A DNA stretch of 64,000 nucleotides, from positions 124,001-188,000 of the forward strand of contig JAFEMH010002337.1 in assembly GCA_022495995.1 (NCBI GenBank), read 5' to 3'. A model generated the notes under the pieces. It did not search any database, was not told the DNA's origin, and saw nothing but the letters and a program-made list of their open reading frames with translations. This document shows, piece after piece, positions 1 through 10,706 of the stretch; position 1 is the first letter of the stretch, and each line of letters begins with the position of its first letter. This DNA is from Adenophora triphylla var. japonica. Lineage: Eukaryota > Streptophyta > Magnoliopsida > Asterales > Campanulaceae. The position numbers were made by a program, and so were the translations under genes.

Positions 1-733
1 ACTAGCAATTTCATCAAATCATTCTCTGAACAAGGTTTCAGCCGAGTCACAGCTCACCTAAATGAAAGAAGTTTCACTCATATCGACGTACTCTTGAGCC
101 TGTCGGCATCAACTTCAAATGACCGAGATTGAGAAGGAAAATTTCAGCCAAGACCCGGGATCCGAATCCAATCTCATCAAAATTGAGGTTCATGTGATAC
201 TGTCAACAAAACCTCATTAACAACTGCTGTTTAAATCGCGATCAAGGGCTCTCACCCCCCCCCACTTGCTCAAAATCTGTTCCAAACAGTTTTCAGACAC
301 ATACATCCCAATACATCCCCTCTCATCACCATGCATCCCCAAAAAAAAAAAACCTCCCAAAGGCTCATGTAGCATGCACAAAACTTGAATCAATAGGAAC
401 AATCCTAAGTAATTGAAGATCACAAATCATAATTTCCCTGCCAAAAGCTTAGGCTAAGTGCATCTCCAAAAGCAAGTAAATGCATCATCTCGCGAACATA
501 TGCAGTGATATTCTCATAATCATTTTGATTCTATGCATGCATCTGTCATTATGAATGTCATATATGCATCTTCCTCTCTACTAACAAATGCAGCAAATCA
601 CCAACAAAGACCTCCCCGCGAACGGCAATCCAACAACTCTTCATCACCATCAGTTGTAGCCTCAGTTCCTCCGGCAGCTACAGGTAAGCACATCACAGGT
701 ATGAAAGTATATCTCATTTAAACTGCAAATCAT
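1..733. other. unassigned sequence upstream of satellite arrays, probably 3' internal part of an Ogre-like element
   Basis: No gene is recognisable. The short ORFs here are not convincing: one on the minus strand at 217-423 and one on the plus strand at 533-721 rich in Ser, Asn and Pro. The stretch directly precedes tandem arrays and an LTR, so by position it is the 3' untranslated internal region of a large LTR retrotransposon. This is inference from context only. Confidence 0.3.
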
Positions 734-1400
734 CGGGTGACTTCCCTAAAATAGTCAATCTCTCGGGTGACTTCCCTGAAATAGTCAATCTCTCGGGTGA
801 CTTCCCTAAAATAGTCAATCCTCGGGTGACTTCCCTAAAATAGTCAAAATTCGGGTGACTTCCCTAAAATAGTCAATCTCTCGGGTGACTTCCCTAAAAT
901 AGTCAATCTCTCGGGTGACTTCCCTAAAATAGTCAAGTCTTCGGGTGACTTCCCTAAAATAGTCAATCCCCGGGCGACTTCCCTAAAATAGTCAATCTCT
1001 CGGGCGACTTTCCTAAAATAGTCAATCCTCGGGTGACTTTCCTAAAATAGTCAATCTCTCGGGCGACTTCCCTAAAATAGTCAATCGCTCGGGCGACTTC
1101 CCTAAAATAGTCAATCTCTCGGGTGACTTCCCTAAAATAGTCAATCCTCGGGTGACTTCCCTAAAATAGTCAAAATTCGGGTGACTTCCCTAAAATAGTC
1201 AATCTCTCGGGTGACTTCCCTAAAATAGTCAATCTCTCGGGTGACTTCCCTAAAATAGTCAATCTCTCGGGTGACTTTCCTAAAATAGTCAATCTCTCGG
1301 GTGACTTCCCTAAAATAGTCAATCTATTGGGTGACTTTCCTAAAATAGTCAATCTTCGGGCAACTTCCCTAAAATAGTCAATCCTCGGGTGACTCCCAAA
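734..1400 (+). repeat. tandem array, ~30-bp unit, about 22 copies
   Basis: The unit reads roughly cgggtgacttccctaaaata followed by gtcaatctct, with single-base variants such as gggcgac for gggtgac. Near 1,390-1,460 it decays into a variant with gactcccaaatgcagtcaaa. Because 30 is a multiple of three, the minus strand gives a repeating decapeptide ORF that is an artefact. Arrays like this are typical of the region between the coding part and the 3' LTR of Ogre/Tat elements (family knowledge). Confidence 0.9.
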
Positions 1401-1514
1401 TGCAGTCAAACCTCAGGTGACTCCCAAATGCAGTCAAACCTAGGGTGACTCCCCTAAGAACAGTCAATCTTGAATACAAAGCCCGTGGCCCCTCGTTATC
1501 GCCACCACTTTGAT

Positions 1515-1600
1515 GAACTACGTCCAGGCTTGATTCCCATCCGGGATACGTTGGTAGCCTACCATAGGTCCAGCCACTTGACCAACACGGTCACCCTTTT
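1515..1600 (+). repeat. array-closing module, copy 1 of 3
   Basis: An ~80-bp non-tandem block starts gaactacg, contains ggcttgattcccatccggga and tagcctaccataggtccagc, and ends near ggtcaccct. The same block recurs at 4,022 and 4,538, each time directly after a satellite array. Function unknown. It resembles a word set often seen in Ogre-type 3' regions, but that is from memory. Confidence 0.75.
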
Positions 1601-1665
1601 CCCCGACAGTTCTCGTAAGCCCGAATCTTCCCTAGCGAGAACACCTTCAAATAGTCTCTCTCAGG

Positions 1666-1895
1666 TACAAAACCTCAACTTAGGTTCATACTCCTGAACT
1701 AAGTCCTCATTTAAGTTCATACTCCTGAACTAATTCCTCATTTAAGTTCATACTCCTGAACTAATTCCTCATTTAAGTTCATACTCCTGAACCAAACCTC
1801 AACTTAGGTCCATACTCCTGAACTAAGTCCTCATTTAAGTTCATACTCCTAAACTAATTCCTCATTTAGGTTCATACTCCTGAACTAAACCCCAA
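1666..1895 (+). repeat. tandem array, ~30-bp unit, about 7 copies
   Basis: The unit is approximately ttaagttcatactcctgaac followed by taattcctca. It is unrelated in sequence to the neighbouring arrays. No coding sense is apparent. Confidence 0.85.
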
Positions 1896-1920
1896 CCAAG
1901 GTTAACCCCCTTCCAAAAGA

Positions 1921-3990
1921 ACTCAACGGCAGTAAAACGTAAGTCCGATTTCTCCGAGAAAGATAACGGAATCCCGTTTCTTTCATCAATTTCATCAACG
2001 GCATCAAAACGTAAGTCCGATTTCTCCGAGAAAGATAACGGAATCCCGTTTCTTTCATCATTATCATCAACGGCAGTAAAACGTAAGTCCGATTTCTCCG
2101 AGAAAGATGACGGAATCCCGTTTCTTTCATCAATTTCATCAACTAGCAAAGAAACGTAAGTCCGATTTCTCCGAGAAAGATAACGGAATCCCGTTTCTTT
2201 CATCATTATCATCAACGGCAGTAAAACGTAAGTCCGATTTCTCCGAGAAAGATAACGGAATCTCGTTTCTTTCATCAATTTCATCAACGGCAGTAAAACG
2301 TAAGTACGATTTTTCCGAGAAAGATAACCGAATCCCGTTTCTTTCATCAATTTCATCAAACGGCAGTAAAACGTAAGTCCGATTTCTCCGAGAAAGATAA
2401 CGGAATCCCGTTTCTTTCATCAATTTCATCAACGACAGTAAAACGTAAGTCCGATTTCTCCGAGAAAGATAATGGAATCCCGTTTCTTTCATCAATTTCA
2501 TCAACGGCAGTCAAACGTAAGTCCGATTTTTCTCCGAGAAAGATAACGGAATCCCGTTTCTTTCATCAAAATCATCAACGGCAGTCAAACGTAAGTCCGA
2601 TTTCTCCAAGAAAGATAACGGAATCCCGTTTCTTTCATCAAAATCATCAACGGCAGTCAAACGTAAGTCCGACTTCTCCGAGAAAGATAAGGGAATCCCG
2701 TCTCTTTCATCAAAATCATCAACGGCAGTCAAACGTAAGTCTGACTTCTCCGAGAAAGATAACGGAATCCCGTCTCTTTCATCAAAATCATCAACGGCAG
2801 TCAAACGTAAGTCCGATTTCTCCGAGAAAGATAACGGAATCCCTTTTTTTCATCATTATCATTAACGACAGTCAAACGTAAGTCCGATTTCTCCGAGAAA
2901 GATAACAGAATCCCGTCTCTTTCATCAAAATCATCAACGGCAGTAAAACGTAAGTACGATTTCCCTAGCAAAAGCTAACAAAATCCCCAGCGAAGTCAAC
3001 GAAATCCCGTTTCTTTCCTCATTATCATCAACGGCAGTCAAACGTAAGTCCGATTTCTCCGAGAAAGATAACGGAATCCCGTTTCTTTCATCAAAATCAT
3101 CAACGGCAGTCAAACGTAAGTCCGATTTCTCCGAGAAAGATAACGGAATCCCGTTTCTTTCATCAAAATCATCAACGGCAGTAAAACGTAAGTCCGATTT
3201 CTCCGAGAAAGATAACGGAATTCCGTCTCTTTCATCAAAATCATCAACGACAGTCAAACGTAAGTCCGATTTCTCCGAGAAAGATAACGGAATCCCGTTT
3301 CTTTCATCAAAATCATCAACGGCAGTAAAACGTAAGTCCGATTTCTCCGAGAAAGATAACGGAATCCCGTTTCTTTCATCAACGGCAGTCAAACGTAAGT
3401 CCGATTTCTTCAAGAAAGATAACGGAATCCCATTTCTTTCATCAAAATCATCAACGGCAGTCAAACGTAAGTCCGATTTCTACGAGAAAGATAACGGAAT
3501 CCCGTTTCTTTCATCAATATCATCAACGGCAGTAAAACGTAAGTCCGATTTCTCCGAGAAAGATAACGGAATCCCGTTTCTTTCATCAATATCATCAACG
3601 GCAGTCAAACTTAAGTCCGATTTCTTCGAGAAAGATAACGGAATCCCGTTTCTTTCATCAAAATCATCAACGACAGTAAAACGTAAGTCCGATTTCTCCG
3701 AGAAAGATAACGGAATCCCATTTCTTTCATCAAAATCATCAACGGCAGTCAAACGTAAGTCCGATTTCTCCGAGAAAGATAACGGAATCCCGTTTCTTTC
3801 ATCAAAATCATCAACGGCAGTAAAACGTAAGTCCGATTTCTCCGAGAAAGATAACAGAATCCCGTTTCTTTCATCAAAATCATCAACGGCAGTCAAACGT
3901 AAGTCCAATTTCTCCGAGAAAGATAACGGAATCCCGTTTCTTTCCTCATTATCATCAACGGCCGTAAAACGTAAGCCCGATTTTTCTCCA
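1921..3990 (+). repeat. tandem array, 72-bp unit, about 28 copies
   Basis: Each unit runs from acggcagtaaaacgtaagtc through cgatttctccgagaaagata and acggaatcccgtttctttca to tcaatttcatca. The spacer after tcatca alternates between tcaatttcatca, tcattatcatca, tcaaaatcatca and tcaatatcatca, giving subfamilies in blocks; the left part is mainly the first two and the right part mainly tcaaaatcatca. One unit near 2,945-3,010 is disrupted. The length is divisible by three and stop-free on the minus strand, which creates long repetitive ORFs that I do not treat as genes. Confidence 0.93.
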
Positions 3991-4021
3991 ACAAAGTCTG
4001 GCGAAATCCCGAGCAGCTTTC

Positions 4022-4104
4022 GAACTACGACTGGCTTGATTCCTCTTAAGGATACGTAGGTAGCCTACCATAGGTCCAGCCACCCGACCAAAATGGTCAC
4101 CCTC
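4022..4104 (+). repeat. array-closing module, copy 2 of 3
   Basis: The block starts gaactacgactggcttgatt and continues ggatacgtaggtagcctacc and ataggtccagccacccgacc. It follows the 72-bp array, matching copies 1 and 3 over about 80 bp. Confidence 0.75.
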
Positions 4105-4164
4105 TTCTTCGGCAGCAGACGAAGTCCACCGAAGGACCATCCGTCCCAAACCATTAAGGGAAAA

Positions 4165-4495
4165 CATTTCAAATCAAGGTCCGAGGCACCTAAAAAGCCA
4201 TCATCATCAAGGTCCGAGGCACCTAAAAAGCCATCATCATCAAGGTCCGAGGCACCTAAAAAGCCATTATCATCAAGGTTTGATGCTCCTAAAAAGCCAT
4301 CATAATCAAGGTCCGAGGCACCTAAAACGCTATCATCAAGGTTCGGGGCACCTAAAATACCATCATCAAGGTTTGAGGCACCTAAAACGCCATCATCATC
4401 AAGGTCCGAGGCACCTAAAATGCTATCATCAAGGCCCGAGGCACATAAAATGCCATCATCTTTAAGGTCTGGGGCACCTAAAGCGCCATCATTAC
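4165..4495 (+). repeat. tandem array, ~30-bp unit, about 11 copies
   Basis: The unit is close to atcatcaaggtccgaggcac followed by ctaaaaagcc. Some units lack one atc, so the period slips between 27 and 30. It lies between module copies 2 and 3. Confidence 0.88.
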
Positions 4496-4537
4496 CAGGT
4501 TGACATCCCAAAATAGTCACTCCAGGGTCAAAGACCC

Positions 4538-4620
4538 GAACTACGGTCGGCTTGATTCCCATTCGGGATACGTAGGTAGCCTATCGCTAGGTTCAGCCAC
4601 TCGATCACTTGATCATCCTG
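4538..4620 (+). repeat. array-closing module, copy 3 of 3
   Basis: The block starts gaactacggtcggcttgatt and continues cccattcgggatacgtaggt and agcctatcgctaggttcagc. It is the last block before the LTR at about 4,689. Confidence 0.75.
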
Positions 4621-4688
4621 TCAAATATGGAGCCTTACTCTTATCGACGACCCCGCTTCCTTCGAAAGCGCCGTCGCCGAGGGGCTAC

Positions 4689-6565
4689 TGTAAGTGCTCC
4701 AATTTGAGTTGTTAGCATTTTCGTTAGAAAATTAACGAAAGTCTTAACATTCCTAACATTTCTAACAATTTCTAACTTTTCTAACAAAACAAGGGTAAAG
4801 TAGGGATTGCTATTTAAGGTTAAACCAAGAAAAGAATCTTAAAAAAGAAAAGAAATTGGAAAAATCCGAATTAGGCAAGCTGAAAAACACAAACTGCTGG
4901 AATTTTTGAATAATATTCCTTGTGTCCAAAGCCTGCAGCTGCAATTAATGAACAGTGCACGCTGCCACAATGATCCGCGCGGATGACTCTGCCATTTTCA
5001 GAGGCCTATAAATTAAGCCCTTCAGTCTCAGAAATAGAGAGGATCAACAACTTACAGAAGCTATACTCTGGCAAAAAATAGAGAGAAAACAGTGGGAATC
5101 CTTAGATTGCCACCATTTTCTCTTGAATCTTTCCCAATCTCACTCCAAACATTCTCAAATCACTCTTAAACATACACAAGCTCAAGCTTAAATCAACATT
5201 AAAGAGGAGGATTAGAGAGAAAACATAGAGGACTTAAGTGTTATCTACTTGTTTTCTCTTTGACCAACTCTATCATCGAACACTCTCTAAACACATTCAA
5301 ATCTTGATACTCCTCAAGTCAAACTCCAAATCAAGGAAGATAGGTATAACCTCCCTCTCCCTACTCTAAATCTCTCTCATTCATGCATGCATCTTAAACT
5401 TTAAAGATGTAGTTTGTTCATCAACTTATTTGTTGTTCATACTTGCTTGGCCTAAAAATGTAGTCACCTTGGAATAAATTTCCAATGGATGACCATTTAA
5501 AAGGTCCAAATCATTTTATTACTCACTTAAAAGTTTTTTTCCTAAAGATCATTCACTAAAAAGTGTTTTCCAAAACCCATTTTCACAACACAAATCTTTC
5601 TTTCAAAGGATAAAATTCCTTTTCCCAAGCAAATGAAATGCTTAAAGTCCTAATGTACCCTAATGATGGCTTGATATAGTAGATCACCACTAAAATTTCT
5701 AGTGACTACTAATCAAAGCCTAAGGAAATGGGGACAAGGATGGATGCAAAACCCCTTTTTAAATCACATTTTCCTTCAAGAACATCTTGCTGTCCAGTAG
5801 CATTGTTCTAAGACCTCAGTCCATGGTCTAATTTTTTGGACACATAAGAACTTGGAATTTGGTGTTTACTACAAAACACTTTTTGTAGCCAACATCCAGA
5901 GATTTCCAGACATATTTTTACTTTATTTTTTGCGTGAGTAAAACTCCCTTTTTCAAATTATTTCCTAAAGGTCAGTTCAACAGTTTCTGGAAATCCAGAT
6001 TTCATATCTGAGATTTCCAGAAGGTTTTGGTCCATCAAATCATCTCCAAATGGAAAATCCTTTTGCAGAAACCTTATTTAAGGTGTTTTGAACAACTTTC
6101 ATTCTCGTACTTTCCCCAGATTTTGAAGTTTTAAAGCTTTTAAATCCATTTTAAAATCAAGTGTCCACTGCCTTTTTCATTCTGGCAGAATTGGTTTTCA
6201 ACTTCAAAAAATCTTTTGAGTACCAAAACTCAACCCAAAAATCATACCAAAAATCATGGGACTTGTTTAATGTCTTATAAAGAGTTCCCAACTTTTAGTT
6301 TTCTCATTTTAAACTTATTTTGGCCAAAGGAACACACACACAAATGGTTTTTAAGCTTGGAAGACTCGTTTTACGAGGCACTCCGGGTGAACACTAACGT
6401 TCTTCCCGGCGTGTAACGTGACCTCCGAACCCAAATCTCTAATCTCGGGAATTTTTCAAAGTTTTGGCCCTTAAAACAAAAATGGCGTGGCGACTCCGTG
6501 TTTTTTGATTGATTTTCAAGAAAAGAAAAATTACCAATCTTTCGAAAAATGGCAACATCGTTACA
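4689..6565 (+). mobile_element. LTR of an Ogre/Tat-like Ty3/gypsy element
   Basis: The left edge is set at tgtaagtgctcc after the purine-rich gccgaggggctac, and the right edge at atcgttaca. One base later comes an 18-nt primer-binding site. The size, about 1.88 kb, suits long Ogre LTRs. A TATA box lies about 320 bp in, as expected for U3. Oddly, this LTR has 3'-type satellite DNA on its left and a primer site on its right, so it looks like the shared LTR of two joined copies or a recombinant. The right edge is well supported; the left edge could shift by tens of bases. No second copy is in the window to confirm it. Confidence 0.6.
5006..5013 (+). promoter_or_regulatory. TATA box in the Ogre-like LTR
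   Basis: The motif ctataaat is followed about 30 bp later by a plausible start region (cagtctcagaaatagagagg). The position, about 320 bp into the LTR, fits the U3/R boundary. Confidence 0.55.
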
Positions 6566-6566
6566 G

Positions 6567-6584
6567 TGGCGACTCTGCTGGGGA
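6567..6584 (+). other. primer-binding site, tRNA-Arg type
   Basis: The sequence tggcgactctgctgggga begins one base after the LTR end. Its complement ends in CCA, as a tRNA 3' end must. The match to tRNA-Arg and the use of this site by Ogre/Tat elements are family knowledge. Confidence 0.75.
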
Positions 6585-7736
6585 TGACATTAAGTTTTAT
6601 CTTTTCAAAAAAAAAAAGAGAAAAACTTTTGAGGGTCAAGCTTCCGTCCCGGCATTTGAAACCGTTTGTTGTGTGTGTGTGTTGATTTTTCACATTTTCG
6701 TGTTGTTTTGGTCGCCTCGGAAAAAGTCAAAATTTTGACCATCGGACCCGTTGCCTTGAATTATGTGCTTATGTGCTTATGTGTTATTTGCTTTCAAACA
6801 AAAAAAATCAAAAGAAAAATTCAAAAAAAGAATTTCAAAAAAAAAGAAATTCAAAAAAAAAAGGGTTTTCAAAAAAAAAAAATCATTTTGTGCATTCATC
6901 ATACTTTTTAAGACACATGAAAAATTTCTATTTTACTCAGAAAAAGAAGATAGACTGCTTGCACACTACGCGCATTTGGCCTTACACTGCACATTACGTC
7001 CCTAACCCGGGGAAATTCCTGTAGCAGCCCGTTTGGTCTTATTACGCCTCTCGGTGCAAGCACGGGACTACCCAAACATCCCATGGAGCCTCGTGTCGAC
7101 CATGCACTTGTCCGTGACACACTTTGTCCGAGACCCGGTTGGTTTTTAGTCTGGTCTGTGTCATGCCCTGTCTGTGTATAGACCTTTTCTTTCAAGCCTT
7201 AGTCGGCATACCAAGTCAATATCTTTCGGGACCCTAATCAGTCGAACTTGCTCAGTAAGGCTTGACATTAACCGGGAGGCAGGAGAGATAACCGGGAGGC
7301 AGGTGTGAGCCCGCAGTCAACATCTTAGGCGCGGTCAAAGGTATTTGACACGGGCACGGATGGAGCGGTCATACATCCCGCGGACATGGGTCCCGCGGTC
7401 ATACATTCTGCGGGTACGGACCCAGCGGTCATAGATCGTGCGGGCACGAATATAGCGGTCAGGATTCCTCCGGTCTTTGATAGGGATAATGCGGGGAATG
7501 ACGCGGTCTTGACCTCAAGGGCCTATCTGTCCGCGGTCTTCCCCCCCAGCGGTCTAGGAACTGCCACGTCACTGGTTCCTTGGACCAGACCAAGGGCGGG
7601 CCCGGTCCAGTAGATCCGGGCTCATCAACTATGAACTGGCAGAAGAATGTTTAAAGACAGATTATGACGGAACAAAAAAGAGTTATTGAGGTGCTCCTTC
7701 AACGTTCCAACTCCCCAAGAATTGTGAATATATATA
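6585..7736 (+). other. untranslated leader of the Ogre-like element, no intact gene
   Basis: It starts with A/T-rich runs (aaaaaaag, tgtgtgtgtgtg) as in retrotransposon leaders. At 7,340-7,460 a short degenerate repeat appears, built on gcggtcatacat and gcgggcacg. No gag is recognisable before the MITE at 7,737, so the downstream element is truncated or very diverged. Confidence 0.4.
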
Positions 7737-8012
7737 CTCCCTCCGTCCCAATAAAAGCTTCACTAATTACCCAAAAGGGCGTCCCGTTAGAAGCTTCACC
7801 TTTACTTTTTTGGCAAAGAATCTTTACTATTTTCTCCACTCATTTTCTCTCCTACATTATTTTAATACTCACAACACCATTATAATTTACTATTTCCTCC
7901 ACTAATTCTCTCTCCTATTTTCAAATTACACTCACAACATTTTTTTTCCCTCCCATTTTCATAATTTGCGTGCCCACCCAAAAGGGTGAAGCACTTATTG
8001 GGACGGAGGGAG
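7737..8012. mobile_element. Stowaway-type MITE, 276 bp
   Basis: Terminal inverted repeats begin ctccctccgtcccaataaaa on the left and end attgggacggagggag on the right. A TA dinucleotide on each side is the expected mariner/Stowaway target duplication. The interior is A/T-rich with tctctcctattttcaaatta words typical of the family. No transposase is encoded. Confidence 0.92.
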
Positions 8013-8299
8013 TATTGGTTATGGGCAGCTATCGTAAACACACACATACACTCTATATCTACAAACCATCATGCTTAAGTATTGTAAACAAGAGCAATGC
8101 TAGAACCAAGAGAAACCCGGCTTTGTCTCCTCGCTGATAAGTCTTGGTGTGGTTAGTCAACTGTTATGCCAGGCAAGTAGTTGCATCCTAACCAATCACA
8201 TCTCAAACTCATCAGCTTGGATCAAAGTTGGAATATGTTTACCAAAATATCTAGCATTACTCAAACAACAATCTATAACTCAGCCCCATATTTTTACAG

Positions 8300-8471
8300 T
8301 TAGTCTACGACGAGACAGTAAAAGCAGAGCTGAACAACATCGACAGTCTAATAGAAGAAAAAATAGAAGGGATAATTCAATGGTTTCTTAAAGATTTCAA
8401 GGAGGATAAGTTGCAGGCAAAAGGGTGGCCTATAATAGTATCTGCTTAAAAAGTATCAAAAGTAGCAATGA
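8300..8471 (+). pseudogene. relic exon of a short-chain dehydrogenase/reductase gene
   Basis: After a good acceptor (atttttacag) the frame reads LVYDETVKAELNNIDSL and later DFKEDKLQAKGWP, SA, stop, KVSKVAM. It aligns with the last exon of the SDR gene at 47,540 (HIYNEKVKEELGNAESL, DFKDNKLKDNGWP, SAYKVSKAAV). The catalytic tyrosine of the YxxxK motif is replaced by TAA. Homology ends near 8,471, short of the rest of the exon. Upstream exons are not visible. It has the same orientation as the SDR copies 32 and 40 kb downstream, so it is probably a remnant of the same tandem family. Confidence 0.8.
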
Positions 8472-8555
8472 GTGGTTTAGGCGATTTGGTTCAGTTCTTG
8501 AATTGGGTCGGTTAGAAGTGGCTCGGGCAGGCATGTTGCTGGTTAAGGTATGGGC

Positions 8556-9244
8556 TGTTAGGCCAAAGTGATTTTAGACAGAGAATAGAAATCAGATTTA
8601 TGTCTCGCTGCGTGAGATTAAACACTGTCCTTAAGGTGTAATTTGCCCCCACTAATTTGCTGCAGGGATTAAGGCAAATCACCTCTAGGATACAGCGAGA
8701 TGTACAAGAATTTTCAGGCAGCAAAACCTGAAGATTCTTCCTCTAGAACTTTGAAAGAATGGTTAATGAGAAATGAGAGTATAAGAGAGTTTTTCTGTGT
8801 TTATTTCCTGTAATAAGCCTGCATATATAAAGATATAAAGGCATCCTTTCAGTTACTATTCAAAAGATATGATTTTTGAATTCAAAGCCTTTGAAATTTG
8901 AATTCTAAAAAACATACATTTCCATTTAAACTGACTAATTAGTTTTATTTCAAAATAAAACTGCTACAGAAAATAACAAATGGAAATGAAATAAAACTTG
9001 AGATTAAAATCTTGGTCATTGAATATTTATCCAAGTTTTATTTCTAACCAATGTGAAATTCATTCTCTTCTAATATTTACAAAGCTATACATTTACAATT
9101 TCACTCACAAAATTATCCATGACTTATTCTAAAAGGAGGACATCAAGTTCCATGGGTAATGCTGAGAGTTCCATGGGCAGGCCATGGAATGGCAGTGAGT
9201 TCCATGGGCAGGCCATGGAACTTGCTGCTTTGTAAATACTAACA
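8556..9244 (-). repeat. 3' LTR of the level-1 element
   Basis: About 689 bp. It matches the split 5' LTR with about four substitutions over ~620 bp. It also has a 31-bp tandem duplication of gagttccatgggcaggccat that the other copy lacks. This segment can fold as gttccatgg-gcagg-ccatggaac. A TATA-like ctttatatatgc lies on the minus strand near 8,822. Confidence 0.8.
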
Positions 9245-9256
9245 ATCCCCCACTTA
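9245..9256 (-). promoter_or_regulatory. polypurine tract of the level-1 element
   Basis: On the minus strand it reads taagtgggggat directly before the LTR start TGTTAG. This is the expected plus-strand primer position. Confidence 0.7.
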
Positions 9257-9637
9257 GCTTTGTAAATATGTAATCCTCATAAGAGCAACACTATGCTTAA
9301 GTAAAGGTGTTTCTTTGAATTGAACCTTTACATAGTATATATATTTCAAAGATTAAACGAAATCAATGGTGGCTATATGCTTGAACCAAGATTTCTATGT
9401 AAAACCCGGAAATACTACACACATAGTTATGCCATGTTTCAAACAAAGTTCATAGAGATATTCCAGCATGTTTATGGCCATGTGCTACATCCTAGAATTT
9501 CATGAATATGTCCAAAAGTCAAGCCTTACTTTTGATATAGAAGAGGCACCACTTCTTAATGTTCATATAGGTGGATATCCTAGATTGTTATATGATAACA
9601 ACCTCTCCATTAAGAGTATATAACTCACCCTCATATT
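9257..9637 (-). other. residual internal region of the level-1 element, no gene
   Basis: About 380 bp with no convincing ORF. A 61-codon plus-strand ORF at 9,320-9,505 has no recognisable motif. I see nothing else in it. Confidence 0.5.
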
Positions 9638-9697
9638 ACGCAGCGAGACATAAATCTGATTTCTATTCTCTGTCTAAAATCACTTTGGCCTAACAAT

Positions 9698-9985
9698 CTT
9701 AAGGTGTAATTTGCCCCCACTAATTTGCTACAGGGATTAAGGCAAATCACCTCTAGGATACAGCGAGATGTACAAGAATTTTCAGGCAGCAAAACCTGAA
9801 GATTCTTCCTCTAGAACTTTGAAAGAATGGTTAATGAGAAATGAGAGTATAAGAGAGTTTTTCTGTGTTTATTTCCTGTAATAAGCCTGCATATATAAAG
9901 ATATAAAGGCATCCTTTCAGTTGCTATTCAAAAGATATGATTTTTGAATTCAAAGCCTTTGAAATTTGAATTCTAAAAAATATAC
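9698..9985 (-). repeat. 5' LTR of the level-1 element, part distal to its start
   Basis: Direct copy of 8,630-8,917 with three substitutions. It stops at tatac, one side of the Tat target duplication, and resumes at 33,971. The tail expected beyond 9,698 is instead present in inverted orientation at 9,638-9,695. Confidence 0.82.
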
Positions 9986-10643
9986 TGAACATACCAAAAG
10001 TGTCGAGTTGGGCCAAGTAAGCAAAGCCCAATCCTAAAGGCAACCATTGCCCCAACGTATCAAGGGGGCCAGGTCCAATCAATACAAGGCCCAAAGCCCA
10101 TACCAAATATCAGTCGACTAAGCCCAACGTCCGACCTATTAGGTCCCGACTTGACTTAGTCTGACCTTACAATCCAGACTCTAATACGGGTACGATCCAT
10201 GCTCTACCCGTCAGTCAGGTCGACCCTTCTTTAAGTGGCGACCTCGACCTAATCACTCAAGCGTCGAGCTAGCTAAGATAGACATACATGGTCAAATCTT
10301 TCCATAACCGCATCCCTACAAATCAGGGACTGTTTCAGGCACGTTCTCATGACAAGTAACTGCCGCTAGAATCTCGGAGCACATATCGCTCCACCAAAAA
10401 TACAAAAACCATCACCTATAAATACATCATCAATACCAACGGTGCAAAGGTAACTGCCATTTTGTTATCTGAATTCATTATTCAATACATTTTGAGCTAT
10501 ATACTGCTTTGTTATCTTACTCTCACGCCGAGCGTCTTCGCCGGAGACACATCCGGCTAGTCGTGGGTTCGATTTCGGGTCAAGAAGCCAGGTGATTGGT
10601 CTGCCACGTGGAGGATTGCGATAAGCACAATTCTGCGGCATCG
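9986..10643 (+). repeat. 5' LTR of the Tat element
   Basis: 658 bp, against 660 for the 3' copy. About 20 differences are seen by eye. Many are one-base indels clustered in the last 90 bp and around 10,200-10,212. A TATA-like cctataaatac lies near 10,417. Confidence 0.88.
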
Positions 10644-10706
10644 GTTTGGTTCCATTGCGGGAAGCGTGCTTTAGCTTGACGTCGAAGATCTCATCAACCT
10701 ACAACA

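Noticed and set aside
533..721. Short Ser/Asn-rich ORF as a small gene
   Set aside because: No homology, no promoter, and it runs into the satellite array.
734..1400. Possible CRISPR array
   Set aside because: Units are directly adjacent without unique spacers, the genome is plant, and no cas genes are present.
1170..3908. Long repetitive minus-strand ORFs (decapeptide LTILGKSPER, and DDFDERNGIPLSFSEKSDLR repeats)
   Set aside because: They arise because the 30-bp and 72-bp satellite units are multiples of three and lack stops in some frames. Several frames are open at once, and no start or domain supports a gene.
6763..7024. Lys-rich ORFs in the Ogre leader
   Set aside because: They come from A-runs; composition alone explains them.
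10643..10665. Naming the tRNA for the Tat primer site (tggttccattgcgggaa)
   Set aside because: It has the position of a primer site, but I could not match it to a specific tRNA, and the nearby LTR end shows clustered small differences that may affect it.
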